Origin: Streptomyces sp. AM 4-1-1
GTDB taxonomy: Bacteria > Actinomycetota > Actinomycetes > Streptomycetales > Streptomycetaceae
Direction: 5' to 3'
Assembly: GCF_029167625.1 (NCBI RefSeq)
Contig: NZ_CP119145.1
Coordinates: 4,464,001-4,528,000 of the forward strand
DNA: 64,000 bases
The notes below the pieces were generated by a model that saw nothing but the letters and a program-made list of their open reading frames with translations, was not told where the DNA came from and made no database searches. A program made the translations under genes and the position numbers. Of this stretch, positions 33,994-42,455 are shown in pieces. The first letter of the stretch is position 1; each line of letters begins with the position of its first letter.

Positions 33994-35544
33994 GTGACCA
34001 CGAACGTGCCTGGTCCGCTGTACCAGCCCGCCGGGACCGCCGCAGGACTGGAGAGCGTACGGACCCTGGTGAACACCGCCCTGGACATCCTCCAGGAGGT
34101 CTCCGCCGCGCGTCTGGGACCGGTGGCGCCCGGCGGCCCGGAAGGCGCCCGCGCCGCCGCCGGCCGAGCGCTGGCGGGCCCGCTCCTGCCGGAGGAGGGC
34201 GGCGACCCGGCCGCCGTGCTGGCGGAGCTGATCCGGCCCTACGCCCAGTGGTCGGTGGACATCACCCACCCGGCGGCGCTGGCCCGGATGCAGCCACCGC
34301 CCGCCGACGTGGCCGTCACCGCCGAGCTGGTCACCGCCATCCTCAACCAGTCCCTGCACGCCTGGGAGAGCGGACCCTTCGCCCTGGAGCTGGACCGCTG
34401 GGTCATCGCCCAACTGGCCGAACTGGTCGGCTACGACGCCTCGGAGGCGGGCGGCGCGCTCACCCCGGGCGGCAGCGTCTCCAACCTCATGGCGATGACC
34501 ATGGCCCGGGACACCACCCTGGCGGAGAAGACCGGCGACTACCCCTTCGCCGGGGGGCTGCGCCGGCTCGACGTCCAGCCGGTCGTGCTGTGCCCGGCGG
34601 GTGTGCACTTCTCCGTCGAACGCGCGGTGCGCCTGCTGGGCCTGGGCGAGGAGCACATCATCACCGTCCCGGTGGACAAGGACGGCCGGATGATCCCCGA
34701 GGAGGCCGACCGCGTTCTCACGGAGCTGCCCGCCGACCAGGTCGCCGTCGCCCTCGTGGCGGTCGCGGGCTCCACCGACCTCGGCATCGTCGACCCCCTT
34801 CCCCGGCTCGCCGAGATCGCCCGGCGCCACGGCGTCTGGCTGCACGCCGACGCGGCCTACGGGGCCGGCGCGCTGTTCTCCCCCCGGCTGCGCGGCATGC
34901 TCGACGGGCTGGCCGAGGCCGACTCGGTCACCGTCGACCTGCACAAGTTCGGCTGGGCCCCGGCCTCCTCGGCCGTCCTGCTGGTCCGCCGCGCCGAGAC
35001 CATGCTCTCGTTCGGCCTCCAGCCCACCACCTGCCTCAGTGCCGACGACGACACCTGCGCCGGGTTCATCGGACTCCAGAACACCTCCCTCCAGACCACC
35101 CGGCGGGCGGACGCCCTCAAGATCGCGGTCACCATGCGGACCCTCGGCAGCAAGGCCATGGGCGCCATGGTGGACACCTGCCACGACCTCGCCCGGCACG
35201 CCGCGGCCTGGATCGACGCCCAGCCGCGCCTGGAACTCGGCACCGAACCGCCGCTCACCGCCGTGCTGTTCCGCTACCTCCCCGATGGCGGCCTGGACAC
35301 CGACGCCTTCAACGGCGCCCTGCGCCGCCGGGTCATGGAGGAGGGGCGCGCGCTCATCGCGCGTACGCACATCGCCGACGGGTCGGGCGGCAGCAGGGTC
35401 TTCCTCAAGCTGATGCTGCTGAACCCGGAGACCACGACCGGCCAACTCGACGCCGTGTGCGAGGAGGTGCTGGCCATCGCCACCGAGATGGAGGCCGCCG
35501 CACTGCGGACCCCGGCCCGGGGAGCCGGCCCGGCCGGCTCCTGA
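33994..35544 (+). CDS. PLP-dependent group II decarboxylase
   Basis: 516 residues from GTG 33994 (TAGGAG at 33981-33986). The family signatures are THPAALARMQPP, LTPGGSVSNLMAM, WLHADAAYGAGALFSP and TVDLHKFGWAPASSA, where the Lys of DLHK binds PLP. It is most like diaminobutyrate/aspartate-type decarboxylases and the VinO-type enzyme that decarboxylates 3-methylaspartate in vicenistatin-class macrolactams. The glutamate mutase genes 1.4 kb downstream support 3-methylaspartate as substrate, giving 3-aminoisobutyrate. Alternative substrates are aspartate or diaminobutyrate. Confidence 0.87.
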   Translation: MTTNVPGPLYQPAGTAAGLESVRTLVNTALDILQEVSAARLGPVAPGGPEGARAAAGRALAGPLLPEEGGDPAAVLAELIRPYAQWSVDITHPAALARMQPPPADVAVTAELVTAILNQSLHAWESGPFALELDRWVIAQLAELVGYDASEAGGALTPGGSVSNLMAMTMARDTTLAEKTGDYPFAGGLRRLDVQPVVLCPAGVHFSVERAVRLLGLGEEHIITVPVDKDGRMIPEEADRVLTELPADQVAVALVAVAGSTDLGIVDPLPRLAEIARRHGVWLHADAAYGAGALFSPRLRGMLDGLAEADSVTVDLHKFGWAPASSAVLLVRRAETMLSFGLQPTTCLSADDDTCAGFIGLQNTSLQTTRRADALKIAVTMRTLGSKAMGAMVDTCHDLARHAAAWIDAQPRLELGTEPPLTAVLFRYLPDGGLDTDAFNGALRRRVMEEGRALIARTHIADGSGGSRVFLKLMLLNPETTTGQLDAVCEEVLAIATEMEAAALRTPARGAGPAGS

Positions 35545-35617
35545 GCGGCACCGGTCCCACGGAGAGACGTCCCCGAGTCCCCAGTCCAGCTCGAAGACCA
35601 GCGGAGAGAGAGCGGCG

Positions 35618-36859
35618 ATGCCCGAGGTGAACGACCCGCGTACGCGCCCCGGCCGCGTGCCCGGCGACGGGACCGGCCATGGCTCCGGCGCGCCGGACCG
35701 CGTGCGCGAATCCATGCGGGTGCTGCCGCGCCCCTTCGCCGTGCCGCTCACCCTGCTGACCGGCCGCCCGTACGCCGGTCAGCGGGCGGTCCACTTCACA
35801 CCGACCCGCCATCTGGTGAACGCCGTCATGTCGATCGCCTGCGGGGTGGCCCTCAGCGGGACCGCGCTGTGGGCGGCGGGCTGGCTCCTGGTCCTGCTGC
35901 TGCCCGGGTGGGCGATGACCCTGCACGGCGCCCGGAACCTGCGGATGATGGTCTACCACCAGTGCGCCCACCAGAACATGTGGCGGCGGCGCGGCGCCGA
36001 CGCCGCCCTGGGCCGGTTGCTCGCCGCCGTGCTCCTGGTCCAGGACTTCGGCCGGTACAGCGTGGAGCACGTCGGCGACCACCACGCCCTGCATCACATG
36101 ACGCGCCGCGATCCCACGGTCCAGGCCGTCCTGATCAGCCTGGAACTGCGCCCCGGGATGTCCCGCCGCCAGATGTGGCGGCGGATGCTGGGGAAGGTCT
36201 TCTCCCCCTGGTTCCACGCCAGGTTCCTCACCGCCCGGTTCCGCTCGTACTACTCCTTCGCGAGCACCGGCGGGCGCGTGGCGTCCGCGGCCGGCCTCGT
36301 CACGGTCGCGGCGCTGGCCACCTGGCTCCACCTCTGGCTCTTCGTACTGCTGGCCTGGGTACTGCCGATGACGGTCCTCTTCCAGATGAGCAACGTCCTG
36401 CGGCTGTGCGTCAAGCACACCTTTCCCGCACCGGACCGGACCGTGCGCCGGGGCAAGGCGTACTTCGCCGGCCTCACCAACGCCATCTTCATCGGCGAGG
36501 CGGCCCCCTCGCCGGAACTGCCACGGCCGCGCCGGTACGCGGCCTGGGCGCGCTGGTGGACGCGGATGCTGCTGATCCACTTCCCCAGCCGGTACCTGGT
36601 CCTCACCGGCGACACCGTGGTCCACGACTTCCACCACAGGCATCCGATGAACAAGGACTGGGCGAACTACATCTTCGCCCGCGAGGAGGACCACCGCCGT
36701 GGCAGTCCCGGCTGGCCCGACTACCACGAGGTCTGGGGGCTGGTCGCGGCGATCGACCTGGTCTTCGACTCGCTCCGGGAAGCCGACCCGGAGGAGTACC
36801 ACCCCGACCGGATCACCGAGGTCAACCACCGTGAGCTGTTCATGGCGTTCGACGACTGA
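35618..36859 (+). CDS. Membrane di-iron fatty-acid-desaturase-like enzyme
   Basis: 413 residues with the three histidine boxes of membrane di-iron desaturases/hydroxylases: YHQCAHQN, HVGDHHALHH and VVHDFHHRHP, plus several hydrophobic stretches (SIACGVALSGTALW, GWLLVLLLPGW, LHLWLFVLLAWVLPM). The family inserts double bonds or hydroxyls in acyl chains or amines. The first 35 residues are polar. ATG 35618 follows GGAGAGAGAG. There is no fatty-acid synthase nearby, so the substrate may be a small amide or amine rather than a lipid; not decidable from sequence. Confidence 0.85.
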   Translation: MPEVNDPRTRPGRVPGDGTGHGSGAPDRVRESMRVLPRPFAVPLTLLTGRPYAGQRAVHFTPTRHLVNAVMSIACGVALSGTALWAAGWLLVLLLPGWAMTLHGARNLRMMVYHQCAHQNMWRRRGADAALGRLLAAVLLVQDFGRYSVEHVGDHHALHHMTRRDPTVQAVLISLELRPGMSRRQMWRRMLGKVFSPWFHARFLTARFRSYYSFASTGGRVASAAGLVTVAALATWLHLWLFVLLAWVLPMTVLFQMSNVLRLCVKHTFPAPDRTVRRGKAYFAGLTNAIFIGEAAPSPELPRPRRYAAWARWWTRMLLIHFPSRYLVLTGDTVVHDFHHRHPMNKDWANYIFAREEDHRRGSPGWPDYHEVWGLVAAIDLVFDSLREADPEEYHPDRITEVNHRELFMAFDD

Positions 36860-36934
36860 CCGCCGCGCCCGCCCCGATCCGACCCAGCCACCGTCCCACC
36901 CCGTGAGCACCCGTCCCCAGGAGGAATGGAGCCG

Positions 36935-37378
36935 ATGATCACGATTCCAGGGCAGAGCGGACGCCTCGTCATCCTGGGCGTCGCCGAGAGCGATGCGCAC
37001 GCCGTCGCCAACCACCTGATCACCATGCAGTTGCGGGACCACGGCTTCACCGTGGTCAACCTCGGTGTCTGCACCCCGCTGAGCGACTTCGCCGACGCCC
37101 TGGACCGGCACCCCCAGGCCGAGGCCGTCCTGATCGGCACCCTCAACGGCCACGCCCACCAGGACCTCAGGGCCCTGCCGGAGCTGCGCGCCGCCGGGCG
37201 GCTGAACTGCCCCGTGGTGGTCGGTGGCAACCTCTCGGTCGGCAGCCACAAGGACGACGCCGACGAACGGCGACTGTACGACCTGGGCGTCGACCACCTG
37301 CTCTCCGACGCCGGCGAACTCGTGCTGCTGCTCGACAGGCTCCACGCGACGATGGCGGCCGAGTCGCGGAATGGCTGA
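36935..37378 (+). CDS. glmS: Glutamate mutase B12-binding (sigma/S) subunit
   Basis: 147 residues, cobalamin-binding Rossmann domain of glutamate (methylaspartate) mutase. The DxHxxG motif appears as D20-A-H22-A-V-A25: the histidine that replaces the lower base ligand is kept, the glycine is alanine. The later VVVGGNLSVGSHK and VLIGTLNGH fit the family. AGGAGGA at 36919-36925 suits ATG 36935 better than ATG 36926, which would leave no spacing. It overlaps the large-subunit gene by 8 bp, so the two are coupled. (Gene symbol is used for the mutase, not glucosamine synthase.). Confidence 0.87.
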   Translation: MITIPGQSGRLVILGVAESDAHAVANHLITMQLRDHGFTVVNLGVCTPLSDFADALDRHPQAEAVLIGTLNGHAHQDLRALPELRAAGRLNCPVVVGGNLSVGSHKDDADERRLYDLGVDHLLSDAGELVLLLDRLHATMAAESRNG

Positions 37379-38771
37379 ACTGAACGGCCTCGAACTGGCC
37401 CCGGAGGTCGCCGCCGCCCTGCCCGGCTGGTCCGACATCCTGACGTATCTCCAGGACGCCCGGCGTCCCTTCGTCGTCGACGTGCTGCGCGCCGCCGACG
37501 CCGCCGGCCGCCCGGCCGTCCAGCCGCGCTGCGGCGTCGGCGGGCACGAGGAGATGCTGGCGCTGCTGCGTGAACTCGAACCCGCCGGGCCCGACATCCT
37601 CTCCGTCACCATCGACGCGCACACCCGCCTGCGGAAGTTCGACACCGCCCGCGAGCTCATGCTCGACAGCCCGGCCGACCTCAACGGCTACCCGTTGGTG
37701 TCGCACGGCTGGCGGCGGGGCCGGGAACTCGGCGAGGCCGTCCACGTCCCGCTGGAGGTCCGGCACGGCTCGCCCGACGGCCGTGACCTGTTCGCGGTGT
37801 CGATCGCCGCCGGAATCACCTCCTTCGAGGGCGGCGGCATCGGTTACAACCTGCCGTACTCCAAGAACGTGCCGCTCTCCCGGTCGCTGCGGGCCTGGCA
37901 ACAGGTGGACGCTCTGTGCGGCGCCCTCGCCGCGTCCGGACTGATCATCGACCGCGAGCTGTTCGGCACCCTGACGGCCGTACTCGTCCCCCCGTCGGTC
38001 AGCCTCGCCATGACGATGCTGGAAGGGATCGCGGCGGTCCGGGAGGGCGTCCGCTGTCTGTCGGTCTCCTATCCGCAGGGCGGCGAACCGCACCAGGACA
38101 TCGCGGCCCTGCGCGCCGTCCGGACGCTTTCGCGCCGCTACCTCGGGACGGCGGTCGAGGTGTACCCGGTGCTCCACGAGTTCATGGGGGTCTTCCCGGC
38201 CACCCCCGAGTTCGCCGGGCTGCTGATCCTCCACGGCGGCCTGACGGCCCGGCTCGGCGGCGCGACCAAGGTGATCAACAAGACCGTGCAGGAGGCGTAC
38301 GGCATCCCCGACGCCGGCGCCAACGCGAACGGTCTGCGCATCGCGGCGCTGGGCGCCTCGCAGCTGCTCGACTTCGTCCGCGTCGACGAGGACCGCGTCG
38401 CCGAGGAACAGCACTGGATCGAACGGGAGGTCGCCGAGATCATCGAGCCGGTGCTCGCCACCGGCGCGCTGTTCGACAGCATCGACGCGGCGTTCCGCGC
38501 CGGCCGCCTGGACATCCCCTTCAGCGCCAGTGTCCACGCCCGCTCCCAGGTGATCCCCCGACGCGACCGCACCGGTGCCGTCCGGTACGGCGACAGCGGG
38601 GGCCTGCCGTTCTCCGGCGCCGTGCTCCGCCGGCAGGCCGACCTGCTCAGGGAGCCGGAGGGCACCCGGCCCCGCACCCGCATCGAAGCGGCCACCGCCG
38701 ACATCCACTACTTCCCGGACCTGGAGAACGCCTTCCGTTCCGGCTGCTCCCCCTACCGTTCACAGCCCTGA
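37371..38771 (+). CDS. glmE: Glutamate mutase catalytic (epsilon/E) subunit
   Basis: 466 residues, TIM-barrel subunit of coenzyme-B12-dependent glutamate mutase, turning L-glutamate into threo-3-methylaspartate. Recognisable segments are RCGVGGHEEMLALLREL, NGYPLVSHGWRRGREL, SFEGGGIGYNLPYSKNVPL, YPQGGEPHQDIAALRA and KVINKTVQEAYGIPDA. ATG 37371 lies inside the S-subunit gene. No MutL/GlmL reactivase is in the block. Methylaspartate is known as a precursor of aminoisobutyrate starters and of lipopeptide residues. Confidence 0.92.
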   Translation: MAELNGLELAPEVAAALPGWSDILTYLQDARRPFVVDVLRAADAAGRPAVQPRCGVGGHEEMLALLRELEPAGPDILSVTIDAHTRLRKFDTARELMLDSPADLNGYPLVSHGWRRGRELGEAVHVPLEVRHGSPDGRDLFAVSIAAGITSFEGGGIGYNLPYSKNVPLSRSLRAWQQVDALCGALAASGLIIDRELFGTLTAVLVPPSVSLAMTMLEGIAAVREGVRCLSVSYPQGGEPHQDIAALRAVRTLSRRYLGTAVEVYPVLHEFMGVFPATPEFAGLLILHGGLTARLGGATKVINKTVQEAYGIPDAGANANGLRIAALGASQLLDFVRVDEDRVAEEQHWIEREVAEIIEPVLATGALFDSIDAAFRAGRLDIPFSASVHARSQVIPRRDRTGAVRYGDSGGLPFSGAVLRRQADLLREPEGTRPRTRIEAATADIHYFPDLENAFRSGCSPYRSQP

Positions 38772-38782
38772 TCGAGGTACTG

Positions 38783-40189
38783 ATGACAACCGAGAACCCG
38801 ACCGTCCCCCAGCCGACCGGCCCGCGTCCTGCCACGCCGGACCCGCAGAAGGGGGCCCGGGTCGTCGCCGACGACCGGGCCCATCTCTTCCACTCCTGGG
38901 CCGCCCAGGGCAATCTGGCCCCGGTGCCCGTGGCGGGTGCCTCGGGGCGGTACTTCTGGGACTACTCAGGGAAGCGCTACCTGGACTTCTCGTCCCAGTT
39001 CATCAACCTGAACATCGGGCACGCGCACCCCAAGGTCGTCGCGGCGATCAAGGACCAGGCCGACGAGATCTGCATGATCGCCTCGACCTTCGCCAACGAC
39101 AAGCGCGGTGAGGCGGCCCGGCTGATCGCCGAGCTGGCGCCCGAGGGGCTCGACCGGGTCTTCTTCACCAACGGCGGGGCGGAGGCCAACGAGCACGCGG
39201 TGCGGATGGCCCGCATGCACACCGGCCGTCCCAAGGTGCTGTCGGCCTACCGTTCGTACCACGGCGGCACGTCGACGGCCATCAGCCTGACCGGTGACCC
39301 CCGCCGCTGGGCCAACGAGCACTCCGGCAGCGCTTCGGGAAACGTCGCGCACTTCTTCGGCCCGTACCTCTACCGCTCACACTTCCACGCGGCCACCGAG
39401 GCCGAGGAGTGCGCGCGGGCCCTCGCCCACCTGGAGCAGGTCATCGCCTTCGAGGGCCCTTCGACGATCGCCGCGGTCGTCCTGGAGACCGTCGTCGGCA
39501 CGGCGGGCATCCTCGTACCGCCGCCCGGCTACCTCCAGGGCGTCCGTGAGCTGTGCGACCGCCACGGCATCCTCTACATCGCCGACGAGGTGATGTCCGG
39601 CTTCGGGCGCACCGGCGCGTGGTTCGCCGTCGACCACTGGGACGTCGTCCCCGACCTCATCACGTTCGCCAAGGGGGTCAACTCCGGCTACGTCCCGCTC
39701 GGCGGCGTACTCCTCTCCGACGCCGTCCACGAGACCTTCCGTGACACGGTCTACCCCGGCGGCCTCACGTACTCCGGGCATCCGCTGGCCTGTGCCGCCG
39801 CCGTCGCCACCATCACCGCGATGAAGGAGGAGCGGATCAACGAGAACGCCACACGCGTCGGCGAGGAGGTCATCGGCCCCGGCCTGCGGCAGATCGCGGA
39901 GAACCACCCGTCGGTCGGTGAGGTGCGCGGCCTGGGCGTCTTCTGGGCGGTGGAACTGGTACGCGACCGCGAGACCCGCGAAATGCTCGTTCCGTACGCG
40001 GCGGGAGGCGCCCTGACGCGCCCGGTGGACGAGGTGGTCGCCGCCTGCAAGGAGGGCGGCCTGTGGCCCGTCTACAACTTCAACCGCATCCACGTCGTCC
40101 CGCCGTGCAACATCACCGACGACGAGGCGCGTGAGGGTCTGGCGATCCTCGACGGAGCGCTCTACGCCGCCGACAAGTACGTCGGCTGA
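38783..40189 (+). CDS. Class III aminotransferase
   Basis: 468 residues, fold type I PLP enzyme of the omega-aminotransferase group (taurine- or beta-alanine-pyruvate type). YLDFSSQFINLNIGHAHPKV, FFTNGGAEANEHAVRMAR, ADEVMSGFGRTGAWFAV and LITFAKGVNSGYVPLGG (Lys binds PLP) are present. Such enzymes act on terminal amines and beta-amino acids, so it could deaminate 3-aminoisobutyrate or aminate an aldehyde intermediate. It is the last gene of the block, 11 bp after glmE, followed 6 bp later by a strong terminator. Confidence 0.9.
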   Translation: MTTENPTVPQPTGPRPATPDPQKGARVVADDRAHLFHSWAAQGNLAPVPVAGASGRYFWDYSGKRYLDFSSQFINLNIGHAHPKVVAAIKDQADEICMIASTFANDKRGEAARLIAELAPEGLDRVFFTNGGAEANEHAVRMARMHTGRPKVLSAYRSYHGGTSTAISLTGDPRRWANEHSGSASGNVAHFFGPYLYRSHFHAATEAEECARALAHLEQVIAFEGPSTIAAVVLETVVGTAGILVPPPGYLQGVRELCDRHGILYIADEVMSGFGRTGAWFAVDHWDVVPDLITFAKGVNSGYVPLGGVLLSDAVHETFRDTVYPGGLTYSGHPLACAAAVATITAMKEERINENATRVGEEVIGPGLRQIAENHPSVGEVRGLGVFWAVELVRDRETREMLVPYAAGGALTRPVDEVVAACKEGGLWPVYNFNRIHVVPPCNITDDEAREGLAILDGALYAADKYVG

Positions 40190-40195
40190 CGGGAG

Positions 40196-40239
40196 GCGCG
40201 TCGGTGCCGGGGCGCGGCCACGCCCCGGCACCGACGCGC
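40196..40239 (+). terminator. Strong terminator closing the accessory block
   Basis: A perfect 19-bp stem (40196-40214 with 40221-40239, core GTCGGTGCCGGGGCG) and a 6-base loop CGGCCA, 6 bp after the aminotransferase stop. Confidence 0.88.
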
Positions 40240-40445
40240 GAGCCGCCGGACCCGAGGCGGACGCCCCGAGGTGAATGCCCCGCGCCATGCCCCGCGCCAT
40301 GACCCGCGTCACCGGACCGGCCGGTGACCTTACGGCCTCGCGGTTCGGTCGGGAAGGGGTGTTTCATGGAGGTGTGGTGAGGGCAGCCGCGAGGAGAAGT
40401 GCAAACTTCCGGGACGGGGAATCCGCGGACGAGAGGTCCAGTCGC

Positions 40446-40820
40446 GTGACGCTGAAGGTGGACGAGACCGAGCACGGCGCGTGGACCGTGCTGCACATCC
40501 GCGGCGAGCTGGACCTGGCGACCTCTCCCGCCGTACGGCAGTCCGTCCACGAGGTGGTCGCGAGCGGCCGGCACGACGTGGTGGTCGACCTCGGCGAGGT
40601 CTTCTTCTGCGACTCCAGCGGGGTCGGCGAGCTGATCGCGGCCCGCCGTCTGATGCGCTCCTGCGGCGGACGGCTGCGGCTGATCCTCCCGGACCGGGGC
40701 GCGGCCGACGGCTCCCACGTCAATCGCGTGCTGAACGCCCTCGGGGTGCGCCGGCTGTTCGACGTCTACCCGGACACGACGGCGGCCATGGACGAGCGGG
40801 CGCAGCCGCTCTCGGCCTGA
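40446..40820 (+). CDS. STAS-domain anti-sigma factor antagonist
   Basis: 124 residues from GTG 40446 (GAGAGG upstream); a longer in-frame reading from 40275 lacks a good ribosome site. WTVLHIRGELDLATSPAVRQ and VVVDLGEVFFCDSSGVGELIAARR are the STAS fold with the phosphorylatable Ser in CDSSG, as in SpoIIAA-like antagonists. Two HATPase-type kinase genes lie 1.1 and 2.9 kb downstream, but partners cannot be assigned. Confidence 0.88.
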   Translation: MTLKVDETEHGAWTVLHIRGELDLATSPAVRQSVHEVVASGRHDVVVDLGEVFFCDSSGVGELIAARRLMRSCGGRLRLILPDRGAADGSHVNRVLNALGVRRLFDVYPDTTAAMDERAQPLSA

Positions 40821-41081
40821 GGTGATCGATCCGGCGGCGAGGGCCGGGGACGGGCCGTGGACGCCCGTACCGTACCCGTCGACACCCCGTCCGTACCCGT
40901 CCGTGTCCGTGGAGCGCGTCCGCCGACGGCCGCCCGCCGCCCCTGTCGCGTGGAACCGGCCGTCGTGCCCGAGCGCCGGCGCCACCACCGGGAGCCGGAC
41001 GACCGATTGAGGCCCAGTTCGTAACAATGAGCGGGGGCTCATCGGTGACACAGGAAGCTGTCGGCGTCGTACGCTCCCCGC

Positions 41082-41603
41082 ATGGACAGCGCAGAGTACG
41101 AGCGCAAGATCGCCTTCCGCTTCGCCGCCTTCGACCAGGACGGCAACGGCTGTATCGATCGTGCGGATTTCAGTTCGGCCGCGGCCCGTCTGCTCGCGGA
41201 ATTCGGTACGACGGCCCGTTGCGACAGGGGCCAGGCCCTCTACAGCGGGGCGGAGGCGTTCTGGCAGGGCATGGCGGGGATCGCCGATGTCGACGGGGAC
41301 CAGCGCGTCACCCGTGAGGAGTTCGTGGGCGGCGCCGTGAAGCGGCTACGGGACAGCCCCGAGCGCTTCGCGGAGATCGCCCGCCCCTTCCTGCGCGCGG
41401 CACTGGCCGTCGCCGACAAGGACGACGCGGGCGGGGCGTCGGTGCCCGCGGTGGAGCGGGCGCTGCGGGTGCTGGGCGCGAGCCCCGAGATGGCGGGGGT
41501 CGCCGCCCGGACACTCGACGCCGACCAGGACGGCCGGATCACCGAGGACGAGGTGGTCGCGGCGCTCGCGGTCTACTTCACGGTGGTCGAGCCGGACGCG
41601 TGA
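41082..41603 (+). CDS. EF-hand calcium-binding protein
   Basis: 173 residues, calmodulin-like. EF loops: FDQDGNGCIDRADF (near 18-31), VDGDQRVTREEF (near 69-80) and LDADQDGRITEDEV (near 147-160); the third position, DKDDAGGASVPAVE, is degenerate with poor Ca ligands. ATG 41082. Probably a cytoplasmic Ca2+ sensor or buffer, as known in Streptomyces. A terminator follows 12 bp after the stop. Confidence 0.92.
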   Translation: MDSAEYERKIAFRFAAFDQDGNGCIDRADFSSAAARLLAEFGTTARCDRGQALYSGAEAFWQGMAGIADVDGDQRVTREEFVGGAVKRLRDSPERFAEIARPFLRAALAVADKDDAGGASVPAVERALRVLGASPEMAGVAARTLDADQDGRITEDEVVAALAVYFTVVEPDA

Positions 41604-41615
41604 CCTGACCCGACA

Positions 41616-41638
41616 GGGCCCGGCTCTCCGCCGGGCCC
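41616..41638 (+). terminator. Terminator after the EF-hand gene
   Basis: GGGCCCGGC and GCCGGGCCC pair perfectly (9 bp) around a TCTCC loop, 12 bp downstream of the stop. Confidence 0.75.
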
Positions 41639-41885
41639 GGACGTCTCCTGGGCCCGAACCTGTTCCGGACCCGACCCTCCCGCCCTCCCGGGCCCGCGAA
41701 GGAGCCGCGGGCCCACCCGGCCCGGCCCGGCGTCGATGTCGGCTCCGCGCACCGGTCATCACGTCGGCGGCGACGGAGTGCGTCAGCCCGCGCGGGCGCC
41801 TACGGCGCGGTCGTGGGGCGTCGGGCCTGAGTGTGCCGCACGGCACGGGACCTCCGTGGGGTCCCGGTGTGACAACGGGTACCCG

Positions 41886-42311
41886 TCACCACGTCAGTTC
41901 TGCCCACACCACTTTTCCCATCGGGCGATCGTCGGTTCCCCAGCGGGCAAGGCGTTCCACGATGAGCAGCCCCCTGCCGCGGTCACGGACATCGCTCTCC
42001 GGGCGAAGACGCGGTCGGCGGCGGACGGGGTCCTGGACCTCGACCCGTACGCGATCGGGCTCGGCCTCGATGGCGACACACAGCGAGTCACCGGGTTCGG
42101 TGCCGTATCTGACGCTGTTCGTGACCAGTTCGGACACGACCAGCTCGACGTCGTCGACGCGGTCGGGGCGGATTCCGGGCGCCTGCCAGGCCACGACTTC
42201 GCGAGCGTAGCGGCGGGCGTGCGCCACGGATTCCGGATGGCCGGCGAAGACCGCCTGTGGGGGTGGGCCGGGGATCGGATAGGGGGATGCCGAAGCTTCA
42301 AGCGCTGTCAC
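41886..42311 (-). CDS. HATPase (anti-sigma/serine kinase-type) protein
   Basis: 141 residues from GTG 42311 (GAGAGGA upstream on the minus strand). The N box ELVVSELVTNSVRYG and G box RDRGRGLLIVERLARWG identify the SpoIIAB/RsbW-like HATPase_c_2 family. Divergent from a GntR-type gene, with GntR-like operator repeats in the shared upstream region. Most such Streptomyces proteins are of unknown target. Confidence 0.85.
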   Translation of the reverse strand: MTALEASASPYPIPGPPPQAVFAGHPESVAHARRYAREVVAWQAPGIRPDRVDDVELVVSELVTNSVRYGTEPGDSLCVAIEAEPDRVRVEVQDPVRRRPRLRPESDVRDRGRGLLIVERLARWGTDDRPMGKVVWAELTW

Positions 42312-42344
42312 TGTGCGTTCCTCTCGGAGCCGTTGCACGCTCTG

Positions 42345-42445
42345 TGCTAGGCCAGAACGTAGCGTGACCTAGGACAGAGTGCCAGGCATTCTCGGGGGTA
42401 TCCGCACAAGGTGTGACCTAGTACAGTCGTGTTGACCTAGGACAG
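42345..42445. promoter_or_regulatory. TGACCTAGGACAG repeats between HATPase and gntR genes
   Basis: TGACCTAGGACAG at 42365-42377, TGACCTAGTACAG at 42414-42426 and TGACCTAGGACAG again at 42433-42445, plus a weaker TGCTAGGCCAG at 42345-42355. All are in the same orientation; the last ends 10 bp before the gntR start. A likely operator array for the GntR protein controlling both divergent genes. Confidence 0.65.
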
Positions 42446-42455
42446 AGAGGAAGCC

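Noticed and set aside
24617..40189. NRPS, PKS or RiPP cluster
   Set aside because: No adenylation, condensation, ketosynthase, carrier-protein or precursor-peptide gene was seen.
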